Assembly (NCBI GenBank): GCA_002358895.1
Contig: DEPR01000051.1
Location: 4,517 to 14,882, forward strand
DNA length: 10,366 bases
Source of the DNA: Ruminococcus sp. UBA3387
GTDB taxonomy: Bacteria; Bacillota; Clostridia; Oscillospirales; Ruminococcaceae
Direction: 5' to 3'
Below the pieces are notes generated by a model. That model searched no databases and was not told the origin of the DNA. It saw only the letters and a program-made list of their open reading frames with translations. A program made the position numbers and the translations under genes. Below are positions 7,130 to 10,366 of this stretch, piece by piece; position 1 is the first letter of the stretch, and every line of letters begins with the position of its first letter.

Positions 7130-7666
7130 ATGAGAAAACCCACTATGATTATCGGCAAAAAACAAATTATTCTTGCAGGGCTTACCCTGATTTTAGGTGT
7201 GGCAATTTACATAAACTACGCTTTTTCTTCAGGCGATGGAAAGCTTCAGGCTACTTCAAAAATTGAAAATCAGGCTGCAAACTACGGTGAAGCTCAGCTC
7301 GTAAGCACAGACACGGCTGATGATTATTTTGCACAGGCAAGAATTGACCGGATGGAATCCCGTGATAAGGCTGTTGAAACCTTAAAGACCATTATGAACG
7401 GTGGCGATACAACTGAGGAGGAGCAGGCTGTTGCTTCCCAGGACGCTGCCACACTTTCGGGTCTTATTCAGACTGAAAGCAAGGTTGAGGACCTTATCAA
7501 GGCTTCAGGCTTCGAGGACTGTGTTGTATATCTTGACGGGGACAACGCTAACATTGTTGTGAAATCCGACGGGCTTGCTGACAGCGACGCTGCAAAAATC
7601 AAGGACATTCTGCTCAGCGAGGTTGATGTAGCTAACGAGAATATCAGAATCTTTGATGTGTCTTAA
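7130..7666 (+). CDS. spoIIIAH: stage III sporulation protein AH (SpoIIIAH)
   Basis: A 178-residue protein (218 in B. subtilis) with one N-terminal membrane helix (about 11-31), a Gln/Ala-rich linker, the family segment DDYFAQARIDRMESRDKA (about 64-81), an acidic stretch, and a C-terminal YscJ/FliF-like domain. In B. subtilis this domain binds SpoIIQ, the forespore-side partner, across the intermembrane space. It has the best ribosome binding site of the operon (CGGAGGAA at 7116-7123, about 8 bases before the ATG) and a 22-base gap from spoIIIAG, so it may be made in larger amounts. It is the last gene of the operon, with a strong terminator about 55 bases after the stop. Confidence 0.93.
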   Translation: MRKPTMIIGKKQIILAGLTLILGVAIYINYAFSSGDGKLQATSKIENQAANYGEAQLVSTDTADDYFAQARIDRMESRDKAVETLKTIMNGGDTTEEEQAVASQDAATLSGLIQTESKVEDLIKASGFEDCVVYLDGDNANIVVKSDGLADSDAAKIKDILLSEVDVANENIRIFDVS

Positions 7667-7721
7667 TACAGACAGCAGAGATATAATTTTACCCTTTGGC
7701 GTCCCCTACACAATGAAATTT

Positions 7722-7759
7722 AAAAGCTATACCTTTTTCAGGTATAGCTTTTTTGTTTT
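7722..7759 (+). terminator. intrinsic terminator of the spoIIIA operon
   Basis: A perfect 13-bp stem (7722-7734 with 7740-7752) around a 5-nt loop, continuing into TTTTTTGTTTT. Nothing else is recognised between the spoIIIAH stop and this hairpin. Confidence 0.93.
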
Positions 7760-7778
7760 GTAAAATTTTTATATGCTG

Positions 7779-7807
7779 TTGAAATTAGTAAAAATATATG
7801 TTATAAT
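7779..7807 (+). promoter_or_regulatory. strong sigma-A promoter of the SipW-like membrane protein gene
   Basis: TTGAAA (7779-7784), a 17-base spacer and TATAAT (7802-7807) with TG at 7799-7800 (extended -10). This is the best vegetative promoter in the window and separates this gene's control from the sporulation operon. Confidence 0.88.
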
Positions 7808-7842
7808 GTTTATATATTTAAAATTCGGGAGGAATGATTAGA

Positions 7843-8784
7843 ATGGCTAAGACAAAACAAAAATCTCGTGCAGGAAAAAAAGTTTCTGTATTTTTTATAG
7901 TTTTTATCATTATTGAAATGCTTCTTGTTGCAGGCACAGCTTATGTTTTCAGAAATGAAGACGTTACTCCAAGCTTTGCAGGCTACAGTATGTTCGTTAT
8001 GGACTCCGAGAATATGAATGGTATTCCGAAGGATGCTCTTTTTGTAGTGGAAAACGGTTCGCCAAGCAAGGATCAGATCGGCATGCCTGTTCTTTGTGAA
8101 AATGTTCCCGAAATCGGAAGCAGTATTTTCTTGCTCCTTGACATTACTGCCAAGGGCGAAAATGTTACAGGTGTTTACTATGTTGTAAGCCAGGACGACG
8201 GTACACAGCTTGAACTCAAGTCCTCTGATGTAATCGGTGTTGCTCCTACTTATTACATAACTGCAGGTAAAATCATAAGATTCGTAAGCTCACCTGTCGG
8301 AATTGCTGCTTGTGCTATTGTTCCGATTCTTATCTGGATTCTCCTTGAAATCATTATTGCTATTGCTTCACGTCCTGCAAAGAGAGATGACGACAACAAG
8401 TATGATGAGGTAGAAGAAAGCCTTACTCTTGATGATGTTCTCTATGACCAGACTGATACAAGTCCTTTGAAATTCACAAAGGATGAGACAATTGAGGAAA
8501 TGATTGATGACATTACTTTTGCTCAGGAAGAAGCTAAAAAGGCTGAAGAAGCTGTTGAAGTTGAAGAAATCACAGAAGAAGCCGGAGCTGAGGAAGTTAC
8601 TGAAGTTACAGAAGATGCTCCTGAGGAAGCTGAACCTGAGGTTGAAGCTGAACAGACAAAACGCATAGTTGACGTTGATGAAACAATTTCTTCAACAAGA
8701 AAGGCTGCTTCAGACTCACTTGAGGAGCTTATGAAGATGATGGAAGAAGAACAGAAAAAGCTGAAGGAACAGCTCAGCAAGTAA
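7843..8784 (+). CDS. membrane protein resembling a catalytically inactive SipW-type signal peptidase, with acidic tail
   Basis: A 313-residue protein of unrecognised name. A basic N-terminus (1-13), helix 1 (about 14-35), an external domain (36-150), helix 2 (about 151-177), then a cytoplasmic tail very rich in Glu/Asp (about 182-282) and a C-terminal Lys/Glu coiled-coil-like helix (about 284-313). The external part follows the SipW-type signal peptidase plan. PSFAGYSMFVM leads to DSENM (54-58), where active enzymes have SGSM; then P-K-D-A-L-F-V-V; then VYYVV (111-115), where THRVV is expected; then DVIGVAPTYYI and a second helix. On this alignment the nucleophile serine is Asn57 and the catalytic histidine is lost, so processing activity is unlikely. 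The family link is inference by eye. ATG 7843 was chosen over ATG 7834 because GGGAGGA (7827-7833) directly abuts the latter. I saw no TTA leucine codons here, although they are common in its neighbours; with its promoter this suggests high expression. Confidence 0.7.
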   Translation: MAKTKQKSRAGKKVSVFFIVFIIIEMLLVAGTAYVFRNEDVTPSFAGYSMFVMDSENMNGIPKDALFVVENGSPSKDQIGMPVLCENVPEIGSSIFLLLDITAKGENVTGVYYVVSQDDGTQLELKSSDVIGVAPTYYITAGKIIRFVSSPVGIAACAIVPILIWILLEIIIAIASRPAKRDDDNKYDEVEESLTLDDVLYDQTDTSPLKFTKDETIEEMIDDITFAQEEAKKAEEAVEVEEITEEAGAEEVTEVTEDAPEEAEPEVEAEQTKRIVDVDETISSTRKAASDSLEELMKMMEEEQKKLKEQLSK

Positions 8785-8797
8785 GACACATATCAAG

Positions 8798-8840
8798 GCA
8801 TATATACGGCATAATAGTGCTGTATATATGCTTTTAGTTT
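8798..8840 (+). terminator. terminator-like hairpin between the SipW-like gene and hflX
   Basis: A 13-bp, mostly A/T stem (8798-8810 with 8819-8831, one G:U pair) around an 8-nt loop, followed by TTTTAGTTT. No convincing promoter lies between it and hflX, so it probably terminates only part of the transcripts and lets the rest read into hflX. Confidence 0.65.
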
Positions 8841-8861
8841 GTATTGATGAAAGGATTTTTT

Positions 8862-10109
8862 ATGACTGAAACTGAAATCAAAGCTCCAAGAGTTATGCTG
8901 GCTGCTGTTGACCTTGGTGAATACGATGCATCTCAATCTCTTGACGAGCTTGAGGAACTGGCTCAGACGGCAGGTGCAGAAACGGTTGTCAGGATAATAC
9001 AGCGTCGTCCTTCTTTTGACTCGGCCACCTGTATTGGTTCAGGAAGGCTTGAGGAGATGGCTGAGATATGTGAACGTGAAGAAATCGACCAGATTATTTT
9101 TGACCACGAGCTGACGGCGACGCAGATAAGAAACATTGAGGCTGTCTGCAACGTTCACACCATTGACAGGACTATGCTTATACTTGATATTTTTGCTCAG
9201 CGTGCCACCACTCACGAGGGACGTTTACAGGTGGAGATTGCTCAGCACAAATACCGTTTGCCAAGGCTTGCGGGTATGGGTATAAAGCTATCACGACTGG
9301 GTGCAGGCATTGGTACACGAGGTCCGGGTGAAACAAAGCTGGAGACGGACAAGCGTCATATCAGAACAAGAATTTCTGCCCTGAGTCAGGAGCTGAAAGA
9401 AATTGAAAAACGCCGTGCAAATCATCGTGCAAGACGCAAAAAAGACGGTGTTCTCATTTGTGCTATTGTTGGGTACACAAACGTTGGAAAATCCACGCTT
9501 CTGAACAGGCTGACTGAGGCAGGGGTGCTTGCTGAAAACAAGCTTTTTGCCACACTTGAGACCACCTCCCGTTCAATAGAGCTTCCTGACGGACGAAGTG
9601 TTATGCTGGTAGACACTGTAGGACTAATCAGGCGTTTGCCTCATCATCTTGTAGAGGCTTTCAAATCCACACTTGAGGAGGCTGCAAACGCTGATGTAAT
9701 ACTCCACGTTTGCGACGCTTCAGCTGACAACTGTGAAGAACAGGCAAAGGTTACTCTTGAGCTTTTATCCCAGCTCGGTTGCGAGGGTATTCCCGTTGTA
9801 ACGGTACTGAACAAGTGCGACAAGGTGCCATACATTGATGAAATCGGTTTGGAAGAAAACGTTGTGAAAATCTCTGCCAGAAACGGGGATGGCATTGATG
9901 GCTTACTTCTTGCAATTCAGGCTGCCTTACCACAATCGGCAATTCGCACCAAGCTTTTGCTCCCCTTTGACAAGGCGGGACTTGTAAATCTTATTCGCAA
10001 GGACGGCAAGGTTTTCTCCGAAGAATATGTTGCTGAGGGTATTCTTTTAGACGCTTTGGTGGACATAAAAGTGTTCTCAAAAGTTGAGGAATACAAGTGG
10101 AATATGTAA
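8862..10109 (+). CDS. hflX: GTPase HflX
   Basis: A 415-residue cytoplasmic GTPase of the Obg-HflX group, a ribosome-binding factor that splits stalled or hibernating ribosomes, notably after stress. The N-terminal HflX domain (about 10-195) carries GSGRLEE (59-65), the hallmark GIGTRGPGETKLE (149-161) and a basic helical linker (about 165-194). The G domain has G1 GYTNVGKS (204-211), G2 around ATLETTSR (230-237, where ATLDPTTR is more usual), G3 DTVG (251-254) within the conserved LPHHLVEAFKSTLEE, G4 NKCD (317-320) and G5 SA (338-339). A short C-terminal domain follows. ATG 8862 has AAAGGA (8850-8855) 6 bases upstream. In-frame TTG 8844 and ATG 8847 precede that site and are unlikely. It seems to depend on readthrough from the upstream gene, and no + strand terminator is evident after it. 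Confidence 0.96.
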   Translation: MTETEIKAPRVMLAAVDLGEYDASQSLDELEELAQTAGAETVVRIIQRRPSFDSATCIGSGRLEEMAEICEREEIDQIIFDHELTATQIRNIEAVCNVHTIDRTMLILDIFAQRATTHEGRLQVEIAQHKYRLPRLAGMGIKLSRLGAGIGTRGPGETKLETDKRHIRTRISALSQELKEIEKRRANHRARRKKDGVLICAIVGYTNVGKSTLLNRLTEAGVLAENKLFATLETTSRSIELPDGRSVMLVDTVGLIRRLPHHLVEAFKSTLEEAANADVILHVCDASADNCEEQAKVTLELLSQLGCEGIPVVTVLNKCDKVPYIDEIGLEENVVKISARNGDGIDGLLLAIQAALPQSAIRTKLLLPFDKAGLVNLIRKDGKVFSEEYVAEGILLDALVDIKVFSKVEEYKWNM

Positions 10110-10171
10110 AAATAAAAAGCGTAACAAGCATCGATTACCTCAGTATATTCAAATAAAACTATAAACAGCGG

Positions 10172-10209
10172 AAAACAAAAATATCCGTTATCACAAACGA
10201 TAACGGATA
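10172..10209 (-). terminator. minus-strand intrinsic terminator
   Basis: A perfect 11-bp stem (10182-10192 with 10199-10209) with a 6-nt loop. Read on the minus strand it is followed by TTTTTGTTTT. On the plus strand no T-tract follows, so it serves transcripts arriving from the tRNA side rather than hflX, though the hairpin might slow RNA polymerase from both directions. Confidence 0.75.
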
Positions 10210-10210
10210 A

Positions 10211-10238
10211 TGGTGCAGGGGCACGCCCCTGCTGGTGC
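10211..10238. repeat. GC-rich palindrome flanked by TGGTGC direct repeats
   Basis: GCAGGGGC (10215-10222) and GCCCCTGC (10225-10232) form an 8-bp palindrome with a 2-base centre. The hexamer TGGTGC occurs on each side, at 10211-10216 and 10233-10238. It is much more GC-rich than its surroundings and resembles the dispersed intergenic palindromes of clostridial genomes. Whether it is repeated elsewhere cannot be seen here. Confidence 0.5.
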
Positions 10239-10257
10239 CGCTAACCGGACGTTGAAC
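10233..10257 (-). pseudogene. partial copy of the tRNA 3' end
   Basis: The 18 bases 10233-10250 are identical to 10335-10352, the CCA end, 3' acceptor strand and start of the T-arm of the tRNA at the window edge. One inserted G (10251) is followed by TTGAAC, which again matches. Beyond 10257 the similarity ends, so no functional tRNA can be formed. It lies 102 bases from the intact copy and could be an old integration-site (att) duplication or the remnant of a deleted tandem tRNA gene. Confidence 0.7.
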
Positions 10258-10282
10258 ACGCTTCAAGTCTGATTGAGACACC

Positions 10283-10334
10283 ATAAAAAATCAGAGATTT
10301 AACCCTCAATCTCTTCGGGTCAAACCTCTGATTT
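10283..10334 (-). terminator. intrinsic terminator of the tRNA gene
   Basis: On the minus strand, directly after the CCA end, AAATCAGAG (complement of 10326-10334) pairs with CTCTGATTT (complement of 10288-10296). Inner 3- and 4-bp stems carry on the hairpin (10298-10305 with 10317-10324). A run of T follows the outer stem (complement of 10285-10290). Confidence 0.8.
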
Positions 10335-10366
10335 TGGTGCCGCTAACCGGACTTGAACCGGTACGG
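10335..10366 (-). tRNA. tRNA 3' portion, probably tRNA-Leu, truncated by the window edge
   Basis: Read on the minus strand, the last 32 bases end with an encoded CCA, discriminator A and acceptor strand TAGCGGC. A perfect T-arm precedes these (ACCGG, loop TTCAAGT, CCGGT). The 5' acceptor strand should therefore read GCCGCTA. The anticodon, D-arm and most of the variable region are outside the window. Leucine is suggested by discriminator A and the overall similarity to Gram-positive tRNA-Leu 3' ends, but the identity cannot be proven here. Confidence 0.85.

Noticed and set aside
7081..7130. Separate promoter for spoIIIAH in the gap after spoIIIAG
   Set aside because: The 22-base gap holds only a good ribosome binding site; no -35/-10 pair for sigma-A, sigma-E or sigma-G could be defended.
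8517..8655. Possible tandem repeat in the Glu-rich tail of the SipW-like protein
   Set aside because: GAAGAA/GAAGTT codons recur, but there is no fixed unit or period; low-complexity acidic composition explains it.
8523..8789. Open frame on the minus strand, Ser-rich, opposite the acidic tail
   Set aside because: It is the mirror of GAA/GAG-rich codons for Glu in the real gene; there is no ribosome binding site or promoter and the composition is nonsense-like.
10110..10170. Plus-strand terminator for hflX
   Set aside because: No hairpin followed by a T-tract is seen on this strand; the hairpin at 10182-10209 has its T-tract only on the minus strand.
10252..10284. A tRNA-like 3' end on the plus strand (GCTTCAAGTC ... 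ACACCA)
   Set aside because: The bases around the T-loop-like sequence do not form a T-stem and no acceptor partner exists; the resemblance is chance or part of the decayed tRNA copy.

Overview
The window looks like chromosomal DNA from an endospore-forming, low-to-moderate-GC Firmicute. Most likely it is a clostridium of the Oscillospiraceae/Ruminococcaceae kind. The basis is a complete eight-gene spoIIIA operon, GGAGG-type ribosome binding sites, extended -10 sigma-A promoters, and short hairpin-plus-T-tract terminators after most transcription units. The family-level placement is inference from style, not from a phylogenetic marker.

Layout, left to right. (1) 191-1420: a lipoprotein with an N-terminal SGNH/GDSL hydrolase domain and a C-terminal beta-rich domain, with its own promoter and terminator. 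(2) 1553-2767: a short enzyme-I-like PEP phosphotransferase. It keeps the phospho-histidine and PEP-binding domains but lacks the helical HPr-binding domain of ordinary PtsI; it has its own promoter and terminator. (3) 2865-7666: spoIIIAA-AB-AC-AD-AE-AF-AG-AH, tightly packed. A sigma-E-like promoter precedes it, starting right at the end of the upstream terminator, and a strong terminator follows it. (4) 7843-8784: a two-helix membrane protein driven by a near-consensus extended -10 promoter. Its external region resembles SipW-type signal peptidases but lacks the catalytic serine and histidine; a long acidic cytoplasmic tail follows. (5) 8862-10109: hflX, a ribosome-associated GTPase, separated from the preceding gene by a terminator-like hairpin and with no obvious promoter of its own. 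(6) 10110-10366: a convergent, gene-poor end. On the minus strand it holds the 3' portion of a tRNA gene (probably tRNA-Leu, cut by the window edge), its terminator, a 25-nt partial copy of the same tRNA 3' end, a GC-rich palindrome and a second minus-strand terminator.

The SpoIIIA proteins together form the mother-cell half of the SpoIIIA-SpoIIQ channel (the 'feeding tube') across the two membranes around the forespore. SpoIIIAA is the ATPase; AB, AC, AD, AE and AF are membrane components; AG and AH carry the ring-forming intermembrane domains. SpoIIQ is not in the window. The other genes are independent units and not obviously linked to sporulation.

Most worth following up: the apparently dead SipW-like protein, the HPr-domain-less enzyme I with an intact active site, and the duplicated tRNA 3' end. 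I do not see a CRISPR array, transposase, phage gene or defence system.
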